In this document: positions 1 through 8,734 of the stretch, piece after piece | Layout of the letters: each line of letters opens with the position of its first letter | Numbering within the stretch: position 1 is the stretch's first letter | Assembly: GCA_023228325.1 (NCBI GenBank) | Contig: JALOBK010000001.1 | Coordinates: forward strand, 905,539 to 969,538 | Direction of reading: 5' to 3' | DNA from: a bacterium | GTDB taxonomy: Bacteria > Auribacterota > UBA6266 | Length of the DNA stretch: 64,000 nt | The notes under the pieces: generated by a model | Database searches by the model: none | Told to the model about the DNA's origin: nothing | What the model saw: the letters and a program-made list of their open reading frames with translations, nothing else | Translations under genes and position numbers: made by a program

Positions 1-2
1 TT

Positions 3-122
3 ACAATTTACGACTACAAATCATCTGTTGAACCTGAGCGCAACACTGACTGGCATATAGGAGGAAATTATAAGTTTGTTGCGGAATTAGTAAAACTCTA
101 TTTAATTGAATATAAAATCTAA
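3..122 (+). CDS. C-terminal tail of a gene cut by the window edge
   Basis: An open frame runs from the first bases to a TAA at 120-122 and gives 39 residues ending LVKLYLIEYKI. No start lies in the window. The tail carries the string TDWHIGGNYKFVAEL. I do not recognise the family. Its place just upstream of a DNA methyltransferase on the same strand would suit another restriction-modification gene, but that is only a guess from context. Confidence 0.4.
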   Translation, partial: TIYDYKSSVEPERNTDWHIGGNYKFVAELVKLYLIEYKI

Positions 123-239
123 ATTCGATCAGTAAATCCCTTTTTATGAATATGGAAAAAGAAAGGGATTTATTGGGAGAGAGGAGTTCACGGAAAATTC
201 GCTTGAAGTAAGTATCATATTATGGTAACTTAAGCAAGC

Positions 240-2900
240 ATGGCTACTCAATTGTTTAAATCCATATATTTTAAAGAAGATGGAGCTTTTGATTTTGCAG
301 GTGGAAAACGAGTCACGGTTTCCTTCTCTGCAAAAGAAAAAGACGTATATAATTTGATATCATCTCTGACTAATGAGGAAATTCGAGAAATCATCACTGT
401 CGACACGTATCAGCAATTATTGGAAATGGCTTCGGCTGAGGAAAGGACGTTGAGCAAATTTATTAAATTAAGGTTAAAAAAATCTATCAAAGATTTCCCC
501 CTGGTTACAGCCACAGACGCTACCTTCCAAAGTAGTAAAAAAATTCCTTTTCAAAGGTGGCTTCCCTATGTTGAAGGATATTCTCCCGATTTTGTTATAG
601 CGCTATTGAAGAGATATGCCCCTAATGCGACAAGTGTTTTTGACCCATTTGCTGGGACTGGAACAACTGTTTTTGCGGCAGATTCATTGGGTATAAAAAG
701 TTATTTTGCCGAGGTTAATCCTCTTTTGGTCTTCCTTTCTCAGACAAAAATTGAGGTTCTTTTGCTTGAAGAAGCCGAGAGACGCAATTTGGCAGAAAGT
801 TTATTAAGTGAAAAAGATCGCATTATGAAGTTGATTGATGATTACGAGGAAGATTATCTTTTGTTAAGCAACTATAGAGCACTTTTTGGTGAGAGTAAAT
901 ATTATGATCCAAAAACTTTTTCCCACATACTGAAGCTACGGACTTATATCGACTTAGTTGCTGAGAGAGATTTACTGTTATCAAAGGTTCTTTGTGTTGG
1001 TGTCGTAGCAATACTCCTGAAAGTATCTTACTTGAAAAAAGTAGGAGATGTTCGTTTTAAAACAAAAAAGGAATTGGAAAGAGAAAGCCACGATATAGGG
1101 AAGGAGTTACCTCTTAAAATATCTGAGATAGCAGATGATATCGCTAATGTTGATTATCATTTAAAAAGGAAACCGGAATTTTTATTTTATAATTCGAAAA
1201 AATTGTCATTACTGGAGGATGTAAGTATTGATACGGTTGTTACGAGTCCTCCGTATTTAAACGGGACAAATTATTTGCGTAATACCAAGATCGAACTTTG
1301 GTTTCTACGAGACATAAGATATTCTACTGATTTAAGGGGATTGCGGAATCAAATTTTGACGTCTGGGATTAATGATGTCAGAGCAAAGAACGGAGTGAGC
1401 ACGAAAGAACAAAACGATTTCAAAAGCGAAATACTTGATGCGACTTTAATTGCATTGAGAAAGAATGCATACGACGGCAGGATCCCGGTAATGGTTGATA
1501 GTTACTTTCACGAGATGTATTCTGTTTTTGATGGAATGCGGTATTTGCTGAAAAAAGACTCGAGAGTAATGGTTGATATTGGCGATTCAATATTTGCTGG
1601 TGTTCACATTCCGACAGACAAGATACTGGCGGAAATTTTGTCAGACATGGGTGGATATAAATTAAAGGAAAAGTTTACTTTGCGAAAACGACGTTCAAGA
1701 AACCAGAATGTTTTGACTCAAGAATTGTTGGTGTTCACTTTTTCAAAGAATATGCCAGAACCTACTAAGAAAGTATATTTTAATACAAATTCTTGGAATT
1801 CGTTTATAAAGGATGTGCCTCATCAAAAAAACGGGTTTTCCAAAAAGAATTGGGGGCATCCTAATCATTCAATTTGTTCTTATGGAGGCAAATTGAAGCC
1901 AGCAATTGCACGCCATCTGGTCGATATATTTGTTCCTGAAAAGGGTCGAATTTTTGACCCTTTTTCTGGGGTTGGAACAATCCCATTTGAGGCCGCTTTG
2001 TCAGAAAGGCGATCTTTCGGAATGGATATAAGCAAGCCCGCATATTATATTTCAAGAGCTAAAATTAAGAGATGTAATGACGCAGACGCGATGCATTATT
2101 TGGATGAGATGCAAGAATTTATTAATCGAGAGGGGTTAACCAAGCACGACAAAAGTCTTGCTGAAAAATTCGGATTTAATAAAAAACTTAAAGATTACTT
2201 CGAACCAACGACATTAAAAGAGGTTCTTTTGGCGCGAAGGTTTGTAAAGGAACATCGACCAGAAGGTCCGAGCCAAATGTTAGTGGTTGCCTCATTGCTT
2301 CATATTTTACACGGCAATCGACCATATGCATTAAGTCGCAGATCGCATCCAATCACTCCGTATGCACCGACTGGCGAGTTTGTATATAAAAATGTGTATG
2401 AAAAAGTGAAGACCAAGGTGAAAAAATCATTAGAGGCTGTTTTGCCAGACAATTTTTGTGAAGGAGACGTTTTCTTGCATGATTCCACAGAAGTTTGGCC
2501 GCAAGATATTAGTGATCTGGACGCAATAATTACGTCACCTCCTTTTTTTGATAGCACGAGATTTTATTTATCCAACTGGATGAGAATATGGTTTTGTGGA
2601 TGGGATGACAGTGACTTTAAGCATAAGACCAGTCTATATGTGGAGGAAAGGCAGAAAAAGAGTTTCGATGTATACGATAATATCTTTAGGCAGGGAAGGG
2701 AGCGTCTAAAAACAGGAGGCGCTTTTGTTTTTCATTTAGGCAAGAGTAAAAAATGTGATATGGCTCAAGAAATAATCAAAGGAAGCAAGCGATATTTTAG
2801 GAAATATGATTTATTTGATGAGTCAGTGAAACATTGTCAGTTACACGGAATTAGAGATAAAGGGTCTGTAACGAGTCACCAGTACTTAGTCCTATATTAA
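240..2900 (+). CDS. Two-domain DNA methyltransferase (N4/N6-amino type)
   Basis: This 886-residue protein carries two tandem SAM-dependent DNA methyltransferase modules. Module 1 has motif I FDPFAGTGTT (residues 132-143 region) followed by catalytic motif IV TSPPY (335-339). Module 2 has motif I FDPFSGVGT (572-580) followed by TSPPF (765-769). [ST]PP[YF] motifs belong to amino-methyltransferases that modify adenine N6 or cytosine N4. Two modules in one chain could modify the two strands of an asymmetric site, which is inference. The stop overlaps the stop of the convergent HNH nuclease gene by 4 nt, so the pair is probably a restriction-modification system. No strong ribosome-binding site precedes the ATG. 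Confidence 0.85.
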   Translation: MATQLFKSIYFKEDGAFDFAGGKRVTVSFSAKEKDVYNLISSLTNEEIREIITVDTYQQLLEMASAEERTLSKFIKLRLKKSIKDFPLVTATDATFQSSKKIPFQRWLPYVEGYSPDFVIALLKRYAPNATSVFDPFAGTGTTVFAADSLGIKSYFAEVNPLLVFLSQTKIEVLLLEEAERRNLAESLLSEKDRIMKLIDDYEEDYLLLSNYRALFGESKYYDPKTFSHILKLRTYIDLVAERDLLLSKVLCVGVVAILLKVSYLKKVGDVRFKTKKELERESHDIGKELPLKISEIADDIANVDYHLKRKPEFLFYNSKKLSLLEDVSIDTVVTSPPYLNGTNYLRNTKIELWFLRDIRYSTDLRGLRNQILTSGINDVRAKNGVSTKEQNDFKSEILDATLIALRKNAYDGRIPVMVDSYFHEMYSVFDGMRYLLKKDSRVMVDIGDSIFAGVHIPTDKILAEILSDMGGYKLKEKFTLRKRRSRNQNVLTQELLVFTFSKNMPEPTKKVYFNTNSWNSFIKDVPHQKNGFSKKNWGHPNHSICSYGGKLKPAIARHLVDIFVPEKGRIFDPFSGVGTIPFEAALSERRSFGMDISKPAYYISRAKIKRCNDADAMHYLDEMQEFINREGLTKHDKSLAEKFGFNKKLKDYFEPTTLKEVLLARRFVKEHRPEGPSQMLVVASLLHILHGNRPYALSRRSHPITPYAPTGEFVYKNVYEKVKTKVKKSLEAVLPDNFCEGDVFLHDSTEVWPQDISDLDAIITSPPFFDSTRFYLSNWMRIWFCGWDDSDFKHKTSLYVEERQKKSFDVYDNIFRQGRERLKTGGAFVFHLGKSKKCDMAQEIIKGSKRYFRKYDLFDESVKHCQLHGIRDKGSVTSHQYLVLY

Positions 2901-4372
2901 TGGTGAATTGTTATTGTTGTTGGATATTTCCCGGTCTTTTCTTTATAGGCGTCTAAAAGATCGGTAGTGGGACCACTACTATTGATGACGTTATGTAGAG
3001 CGTGAACGATTAAATCTGCGGCTTTTTTACCTTTTCTAATTTTCTGGTAATCTTTATCCGACAGGAAATCATCGAAAAACCAAACAATTTTATTACACAA
3101 TTCATCGACCGCAATTCTGTTAATGGGACGACTTTGTAATGTTGCTAGCGGCAGATTTGTGATTTTAGACAATTTGTCAATTTTGTCTTGTGGATAGAAA
3201 TCTATTGGAAATTTATCGCTCTTAGAACTGTTGCATGTTTGGCATAAACAAGTTGCAGTTTCATCTAACGGCCATAAATAGGCCAAAGGCATGGTGTGGT
3301 CCAAATTCATATCATTTGGTGTATTGAGCAGAGTTCCGCAGTTAAAACATTTTTTATCAAATTTCTCCCATATTGCAACATCAAACTCTTTTCCCTTAGA
3401 CAATCTATATATGTGATAAATCCATTTGCGCTCTAGGAGTTTACCTACTAAGACCTCGAACGCCCTTCGTCTTAATGAATCCTCTCTGTGTTGGGTGCTG
3501 TCACGGAGAGGATTCAGAGGGAGGTTAACAAAGAACTTTTTGCAAACTTTACATTCAAGTTGGTGTCCAAAATGGCTAGTTACTAATTGTCCGTTGCTAA
3601 TTTTAGGTATTTTTATCTCAGAGCCTATTTCAATTTTGTATGTCGAAAATGCTGAGTGTTGGCAAGGAGCTCGGGAGACACAATGATTGCTGAAGCTCAA
3701 GGTGTTTCTTTCATTTAAAATATCGATCGGTAAAAATCGTGAGCATCGATTGCATGATTTACAAACGATTGGAACAGATTTCAGTGGTTTAGAGTTTCCT
3801 ATAATTGTCGAGTATGGAAGTTGAGAAATTGTCGGGTCAATGTATAAAATTTCTGGAATATATAATGATGTTTTTTCAAGAAAAGCATCATATACGTCAT
3901 TATCAATAAAGAAAGGATGTTTTATACTGTCACAGATTAACCCAAAAAAACTGATGGGGGTTTTAGTCGCGATGGTTAAAGTTATGATAACATTCTTTAT
4001 TTGCGAATGAGGACGGTGTGCACTTATTTCAAGTAGCGAACCAAGTTTTACCCAGTCATTCGTTTCAATGTGTTCAGGTTTTAAATCAACGGAATTATTT
4101 TGCCCGTGGTGAGACCATTTAATCGTTCCGGTAATCGCACACTTGCTATTGGCTTTTAAGTAATAGCCAATGCCGATGATGCTAAACTGCCTCTTGAATA
4201 AGAGGGGAAGATCGATTGCGTGTTTATTTGCCTGAACAGAAATCACGCCTTGATCAGGATGCAACTCATCTGTATGGAGCAATTTACAGGTTGACCCTTT
4301 TTTGTCCCCTGAAACATTAAAACCACTTCGCTGTCGGGTTAGTCTTCGTCTTGGAGTTCTAAATTTGGCCAT
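2897..4372 (-). CDS. HNH endonuclease, likely restriction partner of the adjacent methyltransferase
   Basis: The 491-residue protein has an HNH nuclease core at about residues 342-386: a CFNC zinc knuckle, then MNLDHTMPLAYLWPL with the catalytic DH, then CLCQTCNSSKS. Further cysteine pairs (CKSC near 204-207 and CKVC near 274-277) suggest a second zinc-binding module. The N-terminal 200 residues have no recognised domain and may hold the DNA-recognition part. The gene converges with the methyltransferase at 240-2900 and their stops overlap by 4 nt, an arrangement seen in type II restriction-modification loci. No clear Shine-Dalgarno precedes the start. The restriction role is inferred from the HNH core and the neighbour; the HNH call itself is firm. 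Confidence 0.8.
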   Translation of the reverse strand: MAKFRTPRRRLTRQRSGFNVSGDKKGSTCKLLHTDELHPDQGVISVQANKHAIDLPLLFKRQFSIIGIGYYLKANSKCAITGTIKWSHHGQNNSVDLKPEHIETNDWVKLGSLLEISAHRPHSQIKNVIITLTIATKTPISFFGLICDSIKHPFFIDNDVYDAFLEKTSLYIPEILYIDPTISQLPYSTIIGNSKPLKSVPIVCKSCNRCSRFLPIDILNERNTLSFSNHCVSRAPCQHSAFSTYKIEIGSEIKIPKISNGQLVTSHFGHQLECKVCKKFFVNLPLNPLRDSTQHREDSLRRRAFEVLVGKLLERKWIYHIYRLSKGKEFDVAIWEKFDKKCFNCGTLLNTPNDMNLDHTMPLAYLWPLDETATCLCQTCNSSKSDKFPIDFYPQDKIDKLSKITNLPLATLQSRPINRIAVDELCNKIVWFFDDFLSDKDYQKIRKGKKAADLIVHALHNVINSSGPTTDLLDAYKEKTGKYPTTITIHH

Positions 4373-4416
4373 TTATTCATAATACCAATAATATACGCCA
4401 ATGTCCATAATTTTGC

Positions 4417-4445
4417 TTGACTTTTAACCATTTTCTTTATATAAG
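4417..4445 (+). promoter_or_regulatory. Candidate sigma70 promoter upstream of the DUF2188 gene
   Basis: TTGACT at 4417-4422 and TATAAG at 4440-4445 are separated by 17 nt. Transcription would begin near 4452, leaving about 130 nt of leader before the 4585 gene, with a terminator-like hairpin inside it. Both boxes are near consensus. Confidence 0.5.
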
Positions 4446-4454
4446 TGTATATGA

Positions 4455-4559
4455 ATCATTATGTTATCTCGTCCCGAGTTGGAAGGGGTAAATCCCGGAC
4501 GTTAAAAAAGAAAAACCTTCAGCAGGGGTGTATTGCCTTGTTGAAGGTTTTTTATTTTT
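4455..4559 (+). ncRNA. Candidate small structured RNA or attenuator leader
   Basis: Between the promoter at 4417-4445 and the gene at 4585 the sequence can fold. CGTCC (4470-4474) pairs with GGACG (4497-4501), enclosing a GGG/CCC hairpin at 4485-4496. An alternative CTCG/CGAG hairpin at 4468-4478 would compete. The segment ends in a strong intrinsic terminator. It could be a free-standing small RNA of about 100 nt or a riboswitch-like attenuator controlling the DUF2188 gene. I could not match it to a known class. Confidence 0.4.
4511..4559 (+). terminator. Intrinsic terminator in the leader of the DUF2188 gene
   Basis: The arm AAAAACCTTCAGCAGGG starting at 4511 pairs over about 17 bp with the arm ending GAAGGTTTTT (4536-4552). 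The loop is 8 nt and the hairpin is followed by T-rich sequence to 4559. It sits 26 nt before the next start codon, so it must be read through, or relieved, for that gene to be expressed from the upstream promoter. Confidence 0.7.
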
Positions 4560-4584
4560 AGGGCAACACTAAGGAGGTGCTGTT

Positions 4585-4818
4585 ATGACTAAAAAGAATC
4601 AGCATGTAGTAAAGACTGATAATGGTTGGGCGGTAAAAGGTGCAGGGAACTCCAAAGCAACTTCAATTCATCGTACCCAGAAAGATGCTATTGATACTGC
4701 ACGTGATATTGCTATCAATCAAAAAACGGAAGTAGTTATCCATGGGGTTGATGGGAAGATTAGAGATAAAGATAGTTATGGAAACGACCCTTGTCCGCCA
4801 AGAGATAGGAAGCATTAA
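4585..4818 (+). CDS. DUF2188 family small protein
   Basis: The 77-residue protein matches the DUF2188 pattern from memory: HVVKTDNGWAVKGAGN, a TQKDAIDTARDIA helix, EVVIHGVDGKIRDKDSYG and a proline-rich end. These are short stand-alone proteins of unknown function. A strong ribosome-binding site (AAGGAGG at about 4571) supports this start. It lies between a restriction-modification pair and a defence-like cluster, directly behind a terminator hairpin, so its expression may be attenuated. Confidence 0.75.
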   Translation: MTKKNQHVVKTDNGWAVKGAGNSKATSIHRTQKDAIDTARDIAINQKTEVVIHGVDGKIRDKDSYGNDPCPPRDRKH

Positions 4819-4958
4819 TTTGTTCGGAGAAGAAGCAAACTCTCTTGCGTGAACTTTGAGAAAAAATAAATTCATAATGGTTGAGTAGTAGAAATCTAAG
4901 CTAAAGCAGAATAGATTATTTTTTAATAATTCCCAAAATTTAAAAACAAAGGGATAGC

Positions 4959-5870
4959 ATGAGTGATATTAAGCTTTTTAAATTGAACAAAGGCATTTTA
5001 GACGAACTGGAGTGTGGTGCTTTTACGTTTGAAAGAGCATTGCAAAAATTAATAGAAGACAATATGGAGGCTGTCTTTGGAATAAAGTTTTTAAAAAGTG
5101 AATATGCCACAGGAAAAGAACATGGGGGGCGTATTGATTCTCTTGGGATAGATGAAAACTATTGCCCGGTTATTGTTGAATACAAGCGTTCGATTAATGA
5201 AAATGTTATCAATCAAGGGCTTTTTTATCTTGATTGGCTAATGGATCATAAAGCTGAATTTGAACTTATGGTGATAAAAACGCTTGGCAAGGACTATGGA
5301 GACAAGATTGAGTGGTCTATCCCCCGATTGTTGTGCATAGCCGGGGACTTCACTCGGTATGACGAGCATGCAGTAAAGCAGATTAATCGGAATATAGAGC
5401 TTATCCGGTATAAAAAATATGGCGAGGATATGTTTCTTTTCGAGTTGGTTAATTCTCAGATCGTAACTGAGTATGTTGATACTAATGATAAAAGCTCAAA
5501 GAAGGCGCAGAAGTATAAAACATATGGGGAGTTTTTTGAACAAGCAGATGAAGATTTAAAGAATTTATATCAAGCGGTAGCGGATTTTATAAAGAATCTT
5601 GGTGATGATGTGCAAGAAAAGGAACTTAAATATTATAAGGCTTTTAAACGAATAAAGAACTTTGTGTGCTTAGAGGTTAGACCGCAAACAAAATGTTTAC
5701 TGCTTTATTTGCGGCTTGATCCAGACAAGGTTGACTTTAAAAACGGTTTAACTCGTGATGTGAGGGATATCGGTCACTATGGAACTGGAGATGTAGAAGT
5801 TAAGATATCAGACGTTGATGATTTTGAGCAAACAAAGCATTTGATTATAAAAAGCTATGAAGCAAGCTAA
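4959..5870 (+). CDS. PD-(D/E)XK-like nuclease with C-terminal DUF5655 domain
   Basis: The 303-residue protein begins with a restriction-endonuclease-like fold: GGRIDSLGID (D60) followed by PVIVEYKR (E74, K76) gives the D...ExK triad of the PD-(D/E)XK superfamily. The C-terminal part (about 190-303), with KNFVCLEVRPQ and a beta-rich end, resembles DUF5655, which often follows nuclease domains. It precedes the Dam-HerA-NurA cluster by 36 nt on the same strand. It may be the cluster's first gene or an independent nuclease. Its substrate cannot be told from sequence. Confidence 0.7.
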   Translation: MSDIKLFKLNKGILDELECGAFTFERALQKLIEDNMEAVFGIKFLKSEYATGKEHGGRIDSLGIDENYCPVIVEYKRSINENVINQGLFYLDWLMDHKAEFELMVIKTLGKDYGDKIEWSIPRLLCIAGDFTRYDEHAVKQINRNIELIRYKKYGEDMFLFELVNSQIVTEYVDTNDKSSKKAQKYKTYGEFFEQADEDLKNLYQAVADFIKNLGDDVQEKELKYYKAFKRIKNFVCLEVRPQTKCLLLYLRLDPDKVDFKNGLTRDVRDIGHYGTGDVEVKISDVDDFEQTKHLIIKSYEAS

Positions 5871-5906
5871 TAAATAATGCTTTGGTCTAGGTGATTAGGA
5901 ATATTT

Positions 5907-6719
5907 ATGAAAATTGATAAAAGATTAAAATTTATAAGGTATCCGGGAGGAAAACAGCGATTAATGTCGCAGTTGATTCCACATCTGCCTACGAGGAATG
6001 ATATCGAGGGCTCGTTTGTTGAGCCTTTCTTAGGTGGTGGAGCTGTGTTTTTTGCAATGTCGCCTCGGAAGGCAATACTATCTGACATAAATCCGATATT
6101 AATAGACTTATACAGAGGATTGAGAAGATATCCCAGAGAAGTATGGAATATCTTTCGTCAATTTCCAGCAACAAAAGAAGGATATTATCGAGTTAGAGAT
6201 ACACGTGAAGAAAATGGGTTAGCATTTAGGGCCGCTAGAACATTATATCTAAACAGAACTTGTTTTAAAGGCATGTGGCGAGAAAATGCAAATGGGCAAT
6301 TTAATGTAGGTTATGGTGGGCAGGACCGTAGATGGGTCATAAAAGAAGAAACGTTATTGGCTGTATCAAGGTTTTTAAAAAAGGCAAAATTATTCAAAAG
6401 CGATTTTGAAGAAATTATAGAAAATTCTAGTAAAGAAGATTTTTTGTTTTTGGATCCGCCGTATAGACCGGGAGAAAAAGAATTAGTACATGATCATTAC
6501 GTTCATTCCCGATTCACCTTTGAAGAACATGGTAGGCTTGCAAAGGCATTAAGAACAGCGACAAAAAGGAAAATAAAATGGGCTATGACAATTTCATCGC
6601 ATAGAGAAATTTTGGATCTATATAAAGGATTGAAAGTTATTCCGATAAAGAGAGGGACTGGCAAAATGCCCGGTGCTTTTTCACGTAAATCAGGAGAAGT
6701 GTTGATTTGTAATTACTAG
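5907..6719 (+). CDS. dam: Dam-family (D12 class) N6-adenine DNA methyltransferase
   Basis: The 270-residue protein has the full D12-class signature: RYPGGKQRL near residues 11-19, SAM-binding motif I FVEPFLGGGAVFF (37-49), SDINPILIDLYR (59-70), LNRTCFKGMWREN (115-127) and catalytic DPPY (183-186). Enzymes of this class methylate adenine at N6 in short sites such as GATC. The gene ends 10 nt before the HerA-like gene, so in this context it probably marks host DNA for a linked nuclease system rather than acting in mismatch repair. The site specificity is unknown, and the symbol denotes the family only. Confidence 0.85.
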   Translation: MKIDKRLKFIRYPGGKQRLMSQLIPHLPTRNDIEGSFVEPFLGGGAVFFAMSPRKAILSDINPILIDLYRGLRRYPREVWNIFRQFPATKEGYYRVRDTREENGLAFRAARTLYLNRTCFKGMWRENANGQFNVGYGGQDRRWVIKEETLLAVSRFLKKAKLFKSDFEEIIENSSKEDFLFLDPPYRPGEKELVHDHYVHSRFTFEEHGRLAKALRTATKRKIKWAMTISSHREILDLYKGLKVIPIKRGTGKMPGAFSRKSGEVLICNY

Positions 6720-6729
6720 GAGGATTACT

Positions 6730-8733
6730 ATGAGAAAATTTCTAGATGACGCCGCTAATCAAAACCATCCACTCAGAATTTTAAAAGAATTTCTGGAAAG
6801 GGAAGAAGCCTTTGAGAAGAGCAAGCAGTATGATCATATGCGCTTTGTCGGTTATGTTCTAGAAATTGGTTATGAAGAAATAACAATTATTACTAGTGAT
6901 CCCTTTAAGGTTGCGGTTGGTGGTGTACCCAGAAATTCACTATTAATAATGTGTCCATCATCTTTTGAAAATGAAAATGTTTCCATTCCGCCACATTTTA
7001 CATTGCTGAGAGTTTTAGATTCTGCATCAACACCTCTTTCGGGTGAAGTGCAACAGACATATTTCGAGCTACAAAAAAAATCAATGCCTGAGCTTGATGT
7101 TTTCACGCAAAGTGAGTTGCAATGGGGAGCTTTGAAAACAGGTGTTTTGGGTATGTTTTATCCCAACCCACAAAAAGCAGATGCGGTAGAATTTTCTGGG
7201 GACTTGAACAATTTTGTGAGTGCACATAAATATCGCATTTATGCCCCAGATGATAAATTATTAGACCTTGTTAATAATTCGATGGTCCCAGAACAGAATA
7301 GATTTCAAATAGGTAAATTGAGGTTAACAGAATGTAGATTACCATTGCCGAATAAACCACAACCCAATGTGGATGTTTTTCTTTCTACCATGGATTTTCT
7401 TGGGAGCAGGACCGCAATGTTTGGAAAAACAAGGCTTGGCAAGAGTAATGTTGTTAAATTGATAATACAAAGTATTTTAGAAACCACTAAAACAACAAAA
7501 AATGCTGGGCAATTGATTTTTGACATTAATGGTGAGTATGCGAATGACAACCCTCAGGATGATAACAGATCAATTGCAACTGCTTTTCCGGAAGTTTGTT
7601 CGATATATGCTTTAACACCTAAGCCCAGCACTCCATCGCAACCATTGAAGTTAAACTTTTATGAGAATCCTAGCCAGTCAAAATTAGTCCTAGCAAGCCT
7701 TTTAAGGGATGCTGGCCGTACTTCAGGTTATATCGAGACGTTTAACAGTGTTGAATTACCCGTCTTGGATGAAGTGCGACAGCTTGTTGCCGGAAGTGAG
7801 AAGATACGAGCAACGAGAAAATTGCAAATGTATTGGGCTGTATTAAATAAGGCAGGGTATACAGCAGATGAGGCGAGGCTGAGAACTTTAGCTCCAACTG
7901 GGAATGCGGTAAGTCAGTTTAATCCGGGACTAACTGTGCAGTTAAGGAATGCCGCATATGGTAGTGAGAACGTGCAAGTACCTAATCCACCAAGTACTTT
8001 AGGTGAATTAGTTAGAGAGTTGTCGATTGTGGCAAGATTCAGGAGGAGCAATAGTTCAAATGCAGTTTTTCAGACAAGCAGTGGCAATCCACTTTTTGAT
8101 GCAGATGATATTGCAATTTTAGAATTTCTTGAACCGGCTTCAGGACGAAGTGGTGTTTCATTAATTCAACCATTTAGAATTTATCACGATCAAAATGCAG
8201 GTAATTTCATTACTGAAATCCTTCAATTTTTAGATCAAGGGCGGACGGTAATTTTAGACCTCGGAAATGCGAACGAATCTGTCATGCAGTATTTTTCGAG
8301 GGAATTGTCTGAGGCTGTTTTTAGACATCAGACTACAAAGTTTACCAGTAACAATTTAGGAAATCACTTCATTCAATTGTACTTCGAAGAAGCGCATAAT
8401 CTTTTTAAAGATAATGATAACAGCGATGAGACTCGAATATATCGCAGATTTGCTAAAGAAGGAGCAAAATACCACATTGGCATGGTTTATTCAACGCAGT
8501 CACCTACGACTATTAATTCAGATTTATTAGCCCAAACCGAAAATTTCTTTGTAGCTCATCTTGCTTCTCAGGATGATGTGAATAGATTAGCCAAGGTTAA
8601 TGTGGCATATGAAAGTATGAAAAATGATATTTTGCATGCAAAGACACAAGGTTATATTCGCATGTTAACAAGATCTCATAGATTTGTTGTTTCGATGCAA
8701 GCGTTGAGGTTTACACCACCACAGAGAGGTTGA
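6730..8733 (+). CDS. herA: HerA-like hexameric DNA-pumping ATPase
   Basis: The 667-residue protein belongs to the FtsK-HerA ATPase superfamily. Walker A is FGKTRLGKSN (residues 231-240), followed by an acidic LIFDINGEYA strand. Walker B is LYFEEAHNLF (about 550-559), with DLGNANES before it and TQSPTTI, a sensor-like segment, after it. The first 200 residues look like the beta-rich N-terminal domain of HerA. The start has a strong ribosome-binding site (AGGAGG). The NurA-like gene begins 1 nt after its stop, matching the classic HerA-NurA pair that pumps and cuts DNA. With a methylase upstream, a defence role is more likely than general repair. Confidence 0.85.
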   Translation: MRKFLDDAANQNHPLRILKEFLEREEAFEKSKQYDHMRFVGYVLEIGYEEITIITSDPFKVAVGGVPRNSLLIMCPSSFENENVSIPPHFTLLRVLDSASTPLSGEVQQTYFELQKKSMPELDVFTQSELQWGALKTGVLGMFYPNPQKADAVEFSGDLNNFVSAHKYRIYAPDDKLLDLVNNSMVPEQNRFQIGKLRLTECRLPLPNKPQPNVDVFLSTMDFLGSRTAMFGKTRLGKSNVVKLIIQSILETTKTTKNAGQLIFDINGEYANDNPQDDNRSIATAFPEVCSIYALTPKPSTPSQPLKLNFYENPSQSKLVLASLLRDAGRTSGYIETFNSVELPVLDEVRQLVAGSEKIRATRKLQMYWAVLNKAGYTADEARLRTLAPTGNAVSQFNPGLTVQLRNAAYGSENVQVPNPPSTLGELVRELSIVARFRRSNSSNAVFQTSSGNPLFDADDIAILEFLEPASGRSGVSLIQPFRIYHDQNAGNFITEILQFLDQGRTVILDLGNANESVMQYFSRELSEAVFRHQTTKFTSNNLGNHFIQLYFEEAHNLFKDNDNSDETRIYRRFAKEGAKYHIGMVYSTQSPTTINSDLLAQTENFFVAHLASQDDVNRLAKVNVAYESMKNDILHAKTQGYIRMLTRSHRFVVSMQALRFTPPQRG

Positions 8734-8734
8734 T

